Source of the DNA: Acidobacteriota bacterium
GTDB taxonomy: Bacteria; Acidobacteriota; Blastocatellia; Pyrinomonadales; Pyrinomonadaceae
Reading direction: 5' to 3'
Assembly: GCA_003222895.1 (NCBI GenBank)
Contig: QHXI01000058.1
Span: 1 to 64,000 of the forward strand
Length of the DNA stretch: 64,000 nt
A program made the translations under genes and the position numbers. The notes beneath the pieces are model-generated. The model was given only the letters and a program-made list of their open reading frames with translations. It was not told where the DNA came from and did not search any database. Shown piece after piece: positions 53,357 to 61,692 of this stretch. The first letter of the stretch is position 1; each line of letters opens with the position of its first letter.

Positions 53357-54133
53357 ATGGCCACCGTTGTAAACACCGACTCGCTGCCTCGCGAAATGCA
53401 GCAGCACACCTACTCGATCATGTACGAGGTCGAGGAGAAGCATTGGTGGTTTTACGGACGACGCAAAATCATCGAAAGCTTCGTCGAAAAAATTTGTCAT
53501 GGCATTGCCAAGCACCCGCCACGCATCCTCGATGTCGGTTGCGGGACGGGCGCGAATCTGCAGATGCTTTCGCAATTCGGCGCCGCCGAAGGTGTCGATG
53601 TCTCGAGCGAAGCATTGGAATTCTGTCGCGCGCGTGGCCTGGCGGAAGTAAAGCAGGGCGCGGCGGAAACTCTGCCGTACGAAGACGCGTCGTTTGATCT
53701 CGTCACCGGGCTTGATGTAGTCGAACATCTCGACGATGACTTGTCTGGCTTGCGCGAAATGCGTCGAGTGTTGCGGCCCGGCGGTCGCGCGCTTTTGTTC
53801 GTGCCGGCGTTCATGTTTCTTTGGGGAGTGCAGGATGACATTAGTCATCACCGGCGCCGCTATACGCTGCGAGAACTGAAACAGCGAGTTACTGATGCGG
53901 GATTGTCGATCGAGCGCGCCACCTATGCGAACATAAGTTTCTTTCTGCCGATCTTAATCGGGAGACTCTTGATGCGCGTAACGCGAATTCGCCCGTCGTC
54001 CGAAAACAACATTACGATTGGCGCGGTGAATGGTTTGCTGGGAAGAATTCTCGGCGCCGAAGGCTGGTGGTTACAGCGAATGAACTTTCCATTCGGTGTT
54101 TCGATTGTTTGTGTGGCGAGAAGAGACAACTGA
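53357..54133 (+). CDS. Class I SAM-dependent methyltransferase
   Basis: This 258-residue methyltransferase has motif I in RILDVGCGTGANLQML and the downstream motifs GVDVSSEALEFCRARGL, YEDASFDLVTGLDVVEHLDDD and VLRPGGRALLFVPAFMFLWG. It starts at the first base after the previous stop and overlaps the next gene by one base (TGATG). Together with the flanking genes it is likely to modify a polysaccharide precursor or lipid-linked intermediate. Confidence 0.9.
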   Translation: MATVVNTDSLPREMQQHTYSIMYEVEEKHWWFYGRRKIIESFVEKICHGIAKHPPRILDVGCGTGANLQMLSQFGAAEGVDVSSEALEFCRARGLAEVKQGAAETLPYEDASFDLVTGLDVVEHLDDDLSGLREMRRVLRPGGRALLFVPAFMFLWGVQDDISHHRRRYTLRELKQRVTDAGLSIERATYANISFFLPILIGRLLMRVTRIRPSSENNITIGAVNGLLGRILGAEGWWLQRMNFPFGVSIVCVARRDN

Positions 54134-55152
54134 TGAAACTCTACGACGAGACACAACTCACTCTGCATAACGAACCGGCGGCGCGCGTTCAAACGCCTGA
54201 AATCTCGGTTTTTCTGCCGGTTTTCAACGAAGAGCCGAATCTGCGGCCGCTGCATAAAAAGTTAACTCAGGCGCTGGTTCAACTCGGGCGCAGCGCGGAA
54301 ATAATTTATGTCGATGACGGGTCGAGCGATCGCAGTCTGGACATTCTGCGCGAGATCGCGGCGAACGATCCGCACGTGAAGGTGATCGCCTTGCGAAGAA
54401 ATTACGGTCAAACGCCCGCAATGGCCGCGGGCATTCATGCCGCGAGAGGAAAAGTTTTGATTCCGATGGACGCCGATCTGCAAAACGATCCGGCGGACAT
54501 TGGGCGGCTGCTGGACAAGCTCGACGAAGGTTACGACGTAGTTTCCGGTTGGCGAAAGAACCGACAGGACAAACTGATCACCCGGAAGATTCCGTCGATG
54601 ATTGCGAACCGGATGATTTCGTGGATCGGCGGCGTGCCGCTGCACGATTATGGTTGTTCGCTGAAAGCTTATCGCCGCGAATCCCTGGCAGACGTGCAGC
54701 TCTACGGTGAGATGCATCGTTTCATTCCGATTTACGCATCGTGGTCCGGCGCGCGCGTTACCGAAATTCCCGTCGAGCATCACGCCCGCACGATGGGCAA
54801 ATCGAAATACGGATTGTCGCGCACGATCAAAGTCATCTTCGATCTAATGACGATCAAGTTCATGGCGTCGTATCAGACAAAGCCGCTTTACATGTTCGGC
54901 TTTGCGGGACTGACGACGTTCGCGATTTCGCTGCTGTGCGCGGCGTTTGCGTTCCTGATGAAGTTCGCCAACTGGCCACACCATGCCGACTTTATTCAGA
55001 CGCCGCTGCCGGTGTTGACGATGGTCCTGCTCGTTTTGGGCGTCCAGTTTTTCTTCATGGGTTTGCTGGCAGAGATGCTGGTGCGGACTTACCACGAGTC
55101 GCAGTCAAAACCGATTTATGCGGTCCGCGAAAAGATCGGTTTCGAGAAATAA
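54133..55152 (+). CDS. Family 2 glycosyltransferase, membrane-anchored (GtrB/DPM1-like)
   Basis: This 339-residue enzyme transfers a sugar to a polyprenyl phosphate or membrane acceptor. It has the GT-A catalytic domain: SVFLPVFNEEPNLRPLHKKL, VDDGSSDRS, IPMDADLQNDPADIG (DxD-type metal site) and VSGWRKNRQDKLITRKIPS. Two transmembrane helices follow in the C-terminal part (FAGLTTFAISLLCAAFAFL and VLTMVLLVLGVQFFFMGLL), as in ArnC/GtrB proteins. The start overlaps the methyltransferase stop; the upstream in-frame extension is rejected. Confidence 0.93.
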   Translation: MKLYDETQLTLHNEPAARVQTPEISVFLPVFNEEPNLRPLHKKLTQALVQLGRSAEIIYVDDGSSDRSLDILREIAANDPHVKVIALRRNYGQTPAMAAGIHAARGKVLIPMDADLQNDPADIGRLLDKLDEGYDVVSGWRKNRQDKLITRKIPSMIANRMISWIGGVPLHDYGCSLKAYRRESLADVQLYGEMHRFIPIYASWSGARVTEIPVEHHARTMGKSKYGLSRTIKVIFDLMTIKFMASYQTKPLYMFGFAGLTTFAISLLCAAFAFLMKFANWPHHADFIQTPLPVLTMVLLVLGVQFFFMGLLAEMLVRTYHESQSKPIYAVREKIGFEK

Positions 55153-55153
55153 C

Positions 55154-55719
55154 TGTAGGGGCAGGGCTTGTCCCTGCCCGTTCATGCATCAATGACTTTC
55201 GACAAAGAGACCCACACACGTCGAAACAGCCTGCGGCTAAGGGGCTTTGACTACTCATGGCCTCGCATCTATTTCGTTACAATCAATGCCGCAAACCGTC
55301 GCTCGATCTTTAATGACTCTCGCGTTGCTTTGGCGACCATTGATTGCTTGAAGCAGTTACGAGGAACACTGGGATTTACTGTTTATGTGTTTTGCCTGAT
55401 GCCAGACCACTTCCATGCACTAATAGGGCCGGGTGCTTCAAACCAATCGCTCGGACAAATTTGCGGAAGCTTCAAGAGCATTTCGACTCGCCGTTTTTGG
55501 CGCTGGTACGACGGCAAACTGTGGCACCGACAATTCTACGATCACATTATTCGCAATCGCGAGGATTTTGATGAAACGCTCGCTTACATTCGGATGAATC
55601 CCGTGCGACGCGGATTGGTTACCCGACTGGAAGGCTGGCCGTATACAGAGCGACTCGATTATTTGCACTTACTGCAGGCGGCGATGGAAGCGCGGGCAGG
55701 GACAAGCCCTGCCCCTACA
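55154..55719. mobile_element. RAYT element bounded by inverted REP copies
   Basis: The REPs at 55154-55180 and 55693-55719 are identical over 27 bases in inverted orientation. Each is itself a hairpin with the core GGGCAGGGCTTGTCCCTGCCC. Between them lies a Y1-type REP-associated tyrosine transposase gene. The right REP is inside the 3' end of that gene, so the last residues (RAGTSPAPTE) are encoded by the repeat. The element sits between two genes of the second polysaccharide block, immediately before asnB. Confidence 0.92.
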
Positions 55720-55725
55720 GAATAA
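55192..55725 (+). CDS. REP-associated tyrosine transposase (RAYT)
   Basis: This 177-residue single-strand DNA transposase has the HUH motif H73FH75 in MPDHFHAL and the catalytic tyrosine Y132 in YIRMNPVRRGL, within the conserved RAYT region WHRQFYDHIIRNREDF. It is related to IS200/IS605 TnpA. ATG 55192 is chosen; an earlier TTG start lies in the left REP. The gene is on the same strand as its neighbours and read with them. It could mobilise the REP elements that flank it; whether it also moves the other families in this window is unknown. Confidence 0.93.
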   Translation: MTFDKETHTRRNSLRLRGFDYSWPRIYFVTINAANRRSIFNDSRVALATIDCLKQLRGTLGFTVYVFCLMPDHFHALIGPGASNQSLGQICGSFKSISTRRFWRWYDGKLWHRQFYDHIIRNREDFDETLAYIRMNPVRRGLVTRLEGWPYTERLDYLHLLQAAMEARAGTSPAPTE

Positions 55726-55729
55726 GTGT

Positions 55730-57661
55730 ATGTGTGGAATAACCGGTTGGGCCAATCTCGATCCGCGCACGTCGCCGCCTGAAGGCGCTGAAGAACTCCT
55801 GCGTTCGATGTGCGACCGCATGACTCATCGCGGGCCTGACTCGGAAGGTTATCTGCTCAACAATGGAATCGCACTCGGCATGAGGCGTCTGGCGATTATC
55901 GATCTACTGACCGGCGAGCAACCAACTTTCAACGAAGATCACAGCGTCGCCGTGGTCCTGAACGGCGAGATCTATAATTATCGCGAGTTGCGCGCCGACC
56001 TCGAAACTCGCGGCCATTCATTTCGCAGCGAATCAGACACAGAAGTTCTTCCGCATCTATACGAAGAACATGGCCGCGACATGGTCGACCGTCTGAACGG
56101 CATGTTTGCGTTCGCCCTATGGGATAAACGCAACCGCCGTCTGTTCATCGCACGCGATCGCTTCGGCGAGAAGCCTCTTTATTGGGGCGTGTTCGATAAC
56201 ACTCTGCTGTTTGCTTCCGAGCCGAAGGTCTTACTAGCGCATCCAGCCGTGCGGCCCAATCTCAATCTGAACGCGCTGCGGCAGTATCTCTCGTTCGATT
56301 ATGTGCCCGCGCCGCTTTCGATCTACGAAGGCATCAGCAAACTTCCAGCCGCGCATACGCTCACGCTGGAAGACGGGAAAATCAAAGTCGAGCGCTATTG
56401 GAAGCTGAGTTACCAGACGCGCCAACCAGTGCCCAGCGTGTCGGAAGCCGCGGAACAACTGCGCGAGTTGCTCGCTGATTCTGTCCGCATGCGCCTGGTA
56501 TCTGACGTGCCGCTGGGAGTTTTGCTTTCGGGTGGAATTGACTCGTCGCTGGTGACCGCGCTCGCGGTGCGCGCGTCAACCGAAACGGTCAAGACGTTTT
56601 CGATCTCATTTGCGGAAAGCTCGTTCGATGAATCGCAATACGCGCGCGCGGTTGCGAAGTTTCTCGGCACCGATCATCACGAAGAAAGATTCAGCGCAAG
56701 TTTAGCTGCGAATCTCGTGGGCGAAATCGGCGCGTGGATGGACGAGCCGATCAGCGATCCTTCGGTCGTGCCGACTTATCTCTTGTCACGCTTCACGCGG
56801 AAACATGTAACGGTTGCGCTCGGCGGCGATGGCGGCGACGAAATCTTTGCCGGCTATCCGATGTACTTTGGTCATCACATGGCGCGCGCGTATCTGCGCG
56901 TCCCTAAGTTTCTACGTCGCGGGATCGTCGAACCAATGGTTAACCTCTTGCCGGTCAAGACGAAGAATCTTTCTTTCGATTATCGCGCGCGGCGTTTCAT
57001 CAGCGCTTCGCATTACGACGAAGTCGCGCGGCATCATGTCTGGTTTGGATCATTCACGCCCAATGATACCGAGCAGTTACTTACTGAAGATGTGAAGCGC
57101 GCCAGCGAGTCCGACATTTATCGCGACGCGCGGCGACTGTTTGCCGAGTGCGATTCGACCAACCTGATCGAGTGCATGCAAAGTCTCGATACGCAGTTCT
57201 ATCTCGCTGAAGACATCCTGACGAAAGTCGATCGCGCCAGCATGGCCGTGAGTTTGGAAGTGCGCGCCCCCTATCTCGATCCGCGCGTGGCCGAATTCGC
57301 GGCGTCGCTGCCATCGTGGTACAAGCTGCATGGTTACACTTCGAAATATATTTTGAAGAAGGCCGCGAAAGGATTGGTGCCGCCGTTTGTTTGGCGTCGA
57401 GGCAAGAAAGGTTTCGGTGTTCCGTTCGCGAAATGGTTGAAGAATGAACTGCGTCCGCTCGCGCATGATCTGCTTTCCCGCGAGCGTCTGCGCCGCAGTG
57501 GAATTTTCGATCCAGCCTATGTCGCTGGTCTGCAGGATGAGCACGAGCGCGGCATCGCGAATCATCGCAAGCTGCTTTGGACCCTTCTTTCATTTGAGCT
57601 CTGGCGTGAAAGCTTTGTCGAGACCCCGAAGCGAATCGAGACCTCGGTTACGGCGAGTTGA
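55730..57661 (+). CDS. asnB: Asparagine synthase (glutamine-hydrolysing), polysaccharide-locus type
   Basis: This 643-residue enzyme has an N-terminal glutaminase domain with the catalytic C2 (MCGITGWAN) and RGPDSEGY, GEIYNYRELR, and a C-terminal synthetase domain with LLSGGIDSSLVTALAVRAST. It follows a pattern seen in exosortase-linked polysaccharide loci (amidotransferase 1 type), where such a protein may amidate sugar acids rather than make free asparagine. It begins 5 bases after the RAYT stop, so the transposon insertion is close to its start. Confidence 0.9.
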   Translation: MCGITGWANLDPRTSPPEGAEELLRSMCDRMTHRGPDSEGYLLNNGIALGMRRLAIIDLLTGEQPTFNEDHSVAVVLNGEIYNYRELRADLETRGHSFRSESDTEVLPHLYEEHGRDMVDRLNGMFAFALWDKRNRRLFIARDRFGEKPLYWGVFDNTLLFASEPKVLLAHPAVRPNLNLNALRQYLSFDYVPAPLSIYEGISKLPAAHTLTLEDGKIKVERYWKLSYQTRQPVPSVSEAAEQLRELLADSVRMRLVSDVPLGVLLSGGIDSSLVTALAVRASTETVKTFSISFAESSFDESQYARAVAKFLGTDHHEERFSASLAANLVGEIGAWMDEPISDPSVVPTYLLSRFTRKHVTVALGGDGGDEIFAGYPMYFGHHMARAYLRVPKFLRRGIVEPMVNLLPVKTKNLSFDYRARRFISASHYDEVARHHVWFGSFTPNDTEQLLTEDVKRASESDIYRDARRLFAECDSTNLIECMQSLDTQFYLAEDILTKVDRASMAVSLEVRAPYLDPRVAEFAASLPSWYKLHGYTSKYILKKAAKGLVPPFVWRRGKKGFGVPFAKWLKNELRPLAHDLLSRERLRRSGIFDPAYVAGLQDEHERGIANHRKLLWTLLSFELWRESFVETPKRIETSVTAS

Positions 57662-57719
57662 TTTGGAGTGCGGTCGCTTGACGCCGCTTGGTGTGGTTCC
57701 CTCTCCCTCTGGGAGAGGG
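57660..57719. repeat. Repeat family I hairpin plus family G arm, after asnB
   Basis: GATTTGGAGTGCGGTCGCTT with GACGCCGCTTGG (57660-57694) overlaps the asnB stop. It is followed by CCCTCTCCCTCTGGGAGAGGG (57699-57719) with GTTTTTC, which may also act as a terminator. A relative of the first part lies in frame inside the ArgE-like gene at 63427. Confidence 0.65.
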
Positions 57720-57734
57720 AGTTTTTCTTAAAGC

Positions 57735-58952
57735 ATGCCAATCAATCTCATCACTGCCCACCGCGAGCTTTGGAAATACTGCCGCGGCCAGGGCTTCGCT
57801 GGTTACGACCCTTACGACGGCCTGAACAGCCGGCTATTTCAAGCCACGCCTCTCAAAGACTCTCGCGCCGCCCGTCTGGCGTGGACGCAATTTCACAAGC
57901 GCTCGCCGGTTAATTTTCGATCTCTGGTCGGAATTCCGCGCGAGCGAAATGCAAAAGCTATCGCGCTGTTTGCGCTCGCCGCGCTGGCCGATTTTCGGCG
58001 CCAGCCAACTACGGAAAACGAAATAGCAGCGCGCGAGTTGCTGGACGATTTGATTTGGACCAGCCTGAAAGGCTTCAGCGGCGCGTGTTGGGGCTACAAC
58101 TTTGACTGGCAATCGCGTTCGTTCTTTGCACCGCGCGGCACACCCACGATTGTGCCGACCGCCTTTGCCGCGCGCGCTTTGTGCGAAGCCGCCGAAGTTT
58201 TGTCGCGCGATGAATATCTGCCGTTTGCCCGGACGATTTGCGATTTCATCCTTAACGATTTGAATCGATCAGAAGAAACGAACGACGAAGTTTGCTTCGG
58301 CTATTCGCCTTTGGATCGTACGCGCGTTTTCAATGCGAGTTTGTTCGCCGGTGAAACTCTAGCAACGGTTGGCAAGCTGACGGGCGAGCAAAGTTTGATC
58401 GATTGGGCCAATCGCGCCGCGATTTATGTCGTCAGACGTCAAGGCGCGGACGGCTCTTGGGGTTACGGCGCCGATTCACATCAATCGTGGGCAGACAATT
58501 TTCACACGGCTTATATTTTGACGAGTCTGTCTCGGATCAACGCCGTGTCAGTACCGGGAGCGGTAGCGACCGGATCGATGTCAGTACCGGGAGCGGTAGC
58601 GACCGGGTTAGACTTCGATAATGCACTTCGCCGCGGCTACGAATTCTGGACCGAGCGATTCTTTCTCGCTAACGGCTGGCCCAAATATTTTCCCGATCGT
58701 CTTTACCCTGCGGACATTCATTCGGCCGCATCGGCAATCGTGACTCTGGTTGAATTGCGCGGACGCATTTCATCAACGTTATTGCTCGCGCAAAAGATCG
58801 CCGATTGGGCTAATACTAATCTTCGCGACCCGCGGGGTTTCTTCTATTATCAACGGCGCCGCTTCAATACGGTTCACATTCCTTATATGCGCTGGTCGGA
58901 TGCGTGGATGATGTATGCGTTGGCACGTTGGCGCGAAGCTGCTGAAAAATAA
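57735..58952 (+). CDS. Alpha/alpha-toroid protein of the polysaccharide locus
   Basis: This 405-residue protein is all-alpha with repeated aromatic-rich helices (AKAIALFALAALADF, GACWGYNFDWQSRSFF, GSWGYGADSHQSWADNFHTA) typical of six-hairpin (alpha/alpha)6-toroid enzymes such as glycosidases, cyclases or polysaccharide lyases. No signal peptide is seen. Its catalytic residues cannot be assigned. An in-frame tandem of family C repeats (58547-58607) inserts about 20 residues in the second half. It is likely a polysaccharide-modifying or biosynthetic enzyme. Confidence is for it being a gene; the function is open. Confidence 0.8.
   Translation: MPINLITAHRELWKYCRGQGFAGYDPYDGLNSRLFQATPLKDSRAARLAWTQFHKRSPVNFRSLVGIPRERNAKAIALFALAALADFRRQPTTENEIAARELLDDLIWTSLKGFSGACWGYNFDWQSRSFFAPRGTPTIVPTAFAARALCEAAEVLSRDEYLPFARTICDFILNDLNRSEETNDEVCFGYSPLDRTRVFNASLFAGETLATVGKLTGEQSLIDWANRAAIYVVRRQGADGSWGYGADSHQSWADNFHTAYILTSLSRINAVSVPGAVATGSMSVPGAVATGLDFDNALRRGYEFWTERFFLANGWPKYFPDRLYPADIHSAASAIVTLVELRGRISSTLLLAQKIADWANTNLRDPRGFFYYQRRRFNTVHIPYMRWSDAWMMYALARWREAAEK
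58547..58607. repeat. Family C repeat, tandem copies in frame in the toroid gene
   Basis: GTCAGTACCGGGAGCGGTAG with CGACCGG occurs twice in direct orientation, 58547-58576 and 58579-58607. It is read as [20 protein letters not shown], 10 residues per copy. Other family C copies are inverted pairs. Confidence 0.9.
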
Positions 58953-58989
58953 AAAGGCGCGTTCATGAGACCTAAGGTAAACTTGGCCG

Positions 58990-59253
58990 ATGATCTACGA
59001 GTGGGACCCGAAAAAGGCAAAAGCAAACTTGCGCCAACATCGAGTCTCGTTCGAGGAAGCCGCGACTTTATTCCTCGATCCACTCGCGGTCACTTATCCC
59101 GACCCAGATCATTCCGGCGATGAAATCAGAGAAATTACGGTTGGCCATTCAGCCAGGCACAGAGTAATCTTCATTTATCACACTCAACGACGGGATCGCA
59201 TCCGAATCATCGGTGCGCGAAAAGCAACTGCGCGAGAGCGCAAACAAATATGA
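58990..59253 (+). CDS. brnT: BrnT-family toxin
   Basis: This 87-residue protein has the BrnT signature: EWDPKKAKANLRQHRVSFEE, ATLFLDPLAVTYPDPDHS, REITVGHSARHRVIFIYH and IRIIGARKATARERK. BrnT is a RelE-fold mRNA-cleaving toxin. Its stop overlaps the antitoxin start (ATGA), toxin first as usual for brnTA. The module is complete. It sits between the polysaccharide block and a HEPN-like gene. Confidence 0.93.
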   Translation: MIYEWDPKKAKANLRQHRVSFEEAATLFLDPLAVTYPDPDHSGDEIREITVGHSARHRVIFIYHTQRRDRIRIIGARKATARERKQI

Positions 59254-59510
59254 AGAAAGCATCAACGAAGAAGAATAGCGACGTGTTAAGACCCGAATAT
59301 GATCTCTCGAAGTTGAAGGGAGGCGTTCGGGGCAAGTACTACCGCAGGGCTACTGCGGGCACCAACCTCGTGCTAATCGACCCGGAACTTGCCGAGGTCT
59401 TTCCAGATACTGAGTCGGTGAATCATGCGCTGAGACTTCTAGTTGATGCCGCAGAGTCCGCCAGCCGCCGAGGTAAGGCCACGCACAAGCAAATCAAGCG
59501 CAGCGCTTGA
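59250..59510 (+). CDS. BrnA-like antitoxin
   Basis: This 86-residue protein has the acidic-basic pattern of BrnT partners: DVLRPEYDLSKLKGGVRGKY followed by AGTNLVLIDPELAEVFPDTE and SVNHALRLLVDAAESA, the C-terminal ribbon-helix-helix-like dimerisation part. It would bind BrnT and repress the promoter. Its stop overlaps the start of the next gene frame by four bases. Confidence 0.88.
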   Translation: MKKASTKKNSDVLRPEYDLSKLKGGVRGKYYRRATAGTNLVLIDPELAEVFPDTESVNHALRLLVDAAESASRRGKATHKQIKRSA

Positions 59511-60498
59511 AGGACGGTTTCGTCTCAAGTCCTTCTTTTTCCGATTACGAAATGCGAATTGAAGTTTCCGCCCTGGTCCACCTGCAATGGTGGCATGAGC
59601 AACCAGTAGAGAACGGTCACATTGGAAGTGGGGTCTTCATCAGGCGCTTAGATTCAGAGTGGCTAGATGTAGTCAAATCTCAATGCCCAAAGGTCGAAGC
59701 GCGTGAACAAATTGAGTTTCTGTCACCCTACACCTATCGGTTTTTCTATGAGTTTGACGGCGAAGAGCAACAATCAGTGGACTTGAACCTGGCAACACAT
59801 CAAGATAAACAACCGATCTTAAGAGCGATTATTTTGTCGAGAATTGTAAAGCCAACTTCGATTGGTTATGACAGCGTTTGGATCAAGTCCTTTTATCGAA
59901 CTACTGCAATAGCACAGCACTATCACGATCAAGTGATAAATAATCTCAATCTGGCTTTTCTAATTGAAGGGGATGAAGATTGGAACACTATAACCGACAA
60001 CGATGTTGCAGTAATGACCGAGCTCTGGGACTCGCTCCAATTCTTCCTTGATGATGCCAACGAACCGAAGTATCGAAGAATTGTACGCGCTATCAAGTTC
60101 AATGAGTGGGCGTACGCGATCTATTTTCCCGAGCTCAGTCACCCGATCATACACGCTGCGTTGGAATCTATGATTTGTACCGGCAGCCGTCATAATAAAG
60201 CACAAATTATTCAGCGTCTTCCTCAAGTTGTTTCCTTCATAAGCAAAGAGCAAGCCGAGGATATTTACCGTACGTGCTGTGGCTTCAAACACAGGCAATG
60301 CTGCAGGAGGCACGAGACAGCGCCGAAGCATTGACATCGAGCGATCAAAGAAGAGTGAACTCGGTTATTCTCTTGCGACGAGCGATAAGACATCTATTGA
60401 TGAAATCTTTGCAAGAACGATCATTCGCGGACATCTTGGCCGACCGAGAATTGGTGAGACAACACTATCCAGTTTATAAGGACGGCAATCTCATTTAA
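59507..60498 (+). pseudogene. HEPN-like protein of unknown function, frameshifted near the C-terminus
   Basis: The first frame (59507-60334) encodes about 260 residues, then loses sense after TCCGFKH. A second frame (through 60498) continues with AMLQEARDSAEALTSSDQRR and ILLRRAIRHLLMKSLQERSF. Together they form a HEPN-like C-terminal domain with an RxxxxH motif in RRAIRH. A one-base deletion near 60290, or a natural frameshift, would join them. The DNA is more AT-rich than the surroundings, and the gene overlaps the antitoxin stop, which suggests a transferred defence-like patch. ApeA-like or other HEPN abortive-infection proteins are the closest analogy. Confidence 0.6.
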
Positions 60499-60544
60499 GC
60501 GCCAACGCCGATAGATCGCTAAGGACCACAGTCTCGAGGATTAT

Positions 60545-60574
60545 TGCCTTTATTGGGTGTGCATTGACATAATC
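60545..60574 (+). promoter_or_regulatory. Candidate promoter before the gamma-carbonic-anhydrase gene
   Basis: TTGCCT and CATAAT are 18 bases apart, and TG precedes the -10 box by one base (extended -10). It lies 10 bases upstream of the ATG, so the leader is very short. Confidence 0.45.
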
Positions 60575-60584
60575 CCGCGCAACC

Positions 60585-61103
60585 ATGATTCGACCATTCC
60601 GGGGTGTTCATCCACAGATCCACGAGACAGCATTCATCGCCGAGACAGCGCAGATTATCGGTGACGTGCACGTTGGCCACCAGGCGTCCGTCTGGTACGG
60701 CACCGTTGTGCGCGGCGACATGTTCTATATTCGCATCGGCGATCGCACGAATGTGCAGGACAATTGTGTGCTGCACACGCGCACCGGCGAGAAGCCGACG
60801 ATTCTGGAAGAAGAAGTCACCATCGGTCACAGCGTGACGCTGCACGGCTGTTACATCGAACGCAAATCTCTAATCGGGATCGGATCGATCGTACTCGACG
60901 ATGTGCGCGTAGGAGCGCAATGTTTGGTCGCGGCGGGTTCGCTAATTTCGCCAGGCACGATTATTCCCGCGCGCTCTTTGGTGATGGGAATGCCCGCGCG
61001 GATAAAGCGCCCGTTGACCGATGAAGAAATCGCGAGCCTTGATCGCTACTGGCAGAACTATGTTGATTATTCGGCGATTTATCTTCGAGAATCGACGCGC
61101 TGA
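60585..61103 (+). CDS. Gamma-carbonic-anhydrase-like hexapeptide protein
   Basis: This 172-residue protein is a left-handed beta-helix of hexapeptide repeats: AQIIGDVHVGHQASVWYGTV, VRGDMFYIRIGDRTNVQD, NCVLHTRTG, VTIGHSVTLHGCYIERKSLI. The zinc histidines H in LHT, GHS and LHGC are present. It resembles YrdA/PaaY-type proteins. Enzyme activity is not certain; many act as scaffolds or acyltransferase-like proteins. It precedes an SRPBCC-domain gene on the same strand. Confidence 0.88.
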   Translation: MIRPFRGVHPQIHETAFIAETAQIIGDVHVGHQASVWYGTVVRGDMFYIRIGDRTNVQDNCVLHTRTGEKPTILEEEVTIGHSVTLHGCYIERKSLIGIGSIVLDDVRVGAQCLVAAGSLISPGTIIPARSLVMGMPARIKRPLTDEEIASLDRYWQNYVDYSAIYLRESTR

Positions 61104-61138
61104 AGACTCATCGTTCAGACGCGATTGCCTTTTGAGCC

Positions 61139-61690
61139 ATGGCCGATAACGCTTATCACTTCGTCGATCGTTGGCGCGTCCAAGCCGACGTGAAAGAAGT
61201 CGCCGACATTTTGGAGGACGCGCTCGCCCTGCCGCGTTGGTGGGGTTCAGTTTACTTCGACGTGAAAGAAGTCGAGCCGGGCGTTAAGCACGGCATCGGC
61301 AAATTGATTAGTTTGCGCGCAGGCGGTTGGCTGCCTTACACGCTGCGCATAAATTTTCGAACCGTCGAATCGAATTATCCTAACGGATTTGCGATGGATG
61401 CGACCGGCGATTTAGAAGGCCATGGCGTCTGGACTTTCGAACAGGACGGCGAGTTCGTCAACGTCACTTACGACTGGACCATCAAAGCGAACAAACCAAT
61501 CATCGAGAAGCTTTCGTTTCTGCTGAAACCGATCTTTCGTTCCAACCACAATTGGACCATGCGGCGCGGCGAAGAAAGCCTGAGGCTCGAGTTGCTGCGC
61601 CGTCGCGCGAAATCTGAGGGAGAATCGGCAAGCATCCCAATGCCTCCGCTGCCTTCACTCGTGGTGCGAGTTCTGGGTCTCGACCGCTGA
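61139..61690 (+). CDS. SRPBCC-superfamily protein
   Basis: This 183-residue protein matches the START/SRPBCC fold, with a helix-grip pattern (HFVDRWRVQADVKEVADILED) and a central DLEGHGVWTFEQDGEFVNVT. These proteins bind hydrophobic ligands or act as cyclases; some are regulatory. Substrate unknown. It ends two bases before the HutF-like gene, so both are probably in one operon. Confidence 0.82.
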   Translation: MADNAYHFVDRWRVQADVKEVADILEDALALPRWWGSVYFDVKEVEPGVKHGIGKLISLRAGGWLPYTLRINFRTVESNYPNGFAMDATGDLEGHGVWTFEQDGEFVNVTYDWTIKANKPIIEKLSFLLKPIFRSNHNWTMRRGEESLRLELLRRRAKSEGESASIPMPPLPSLVVRVLGLDR

Positions 61691-61692
61691 AT

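Noticed and set aside
59960-60337. 125-residue open frame on the - strand
   Set aside because: It is antisense to the HEPN-like gene and has no ribosome-binding site or motif.
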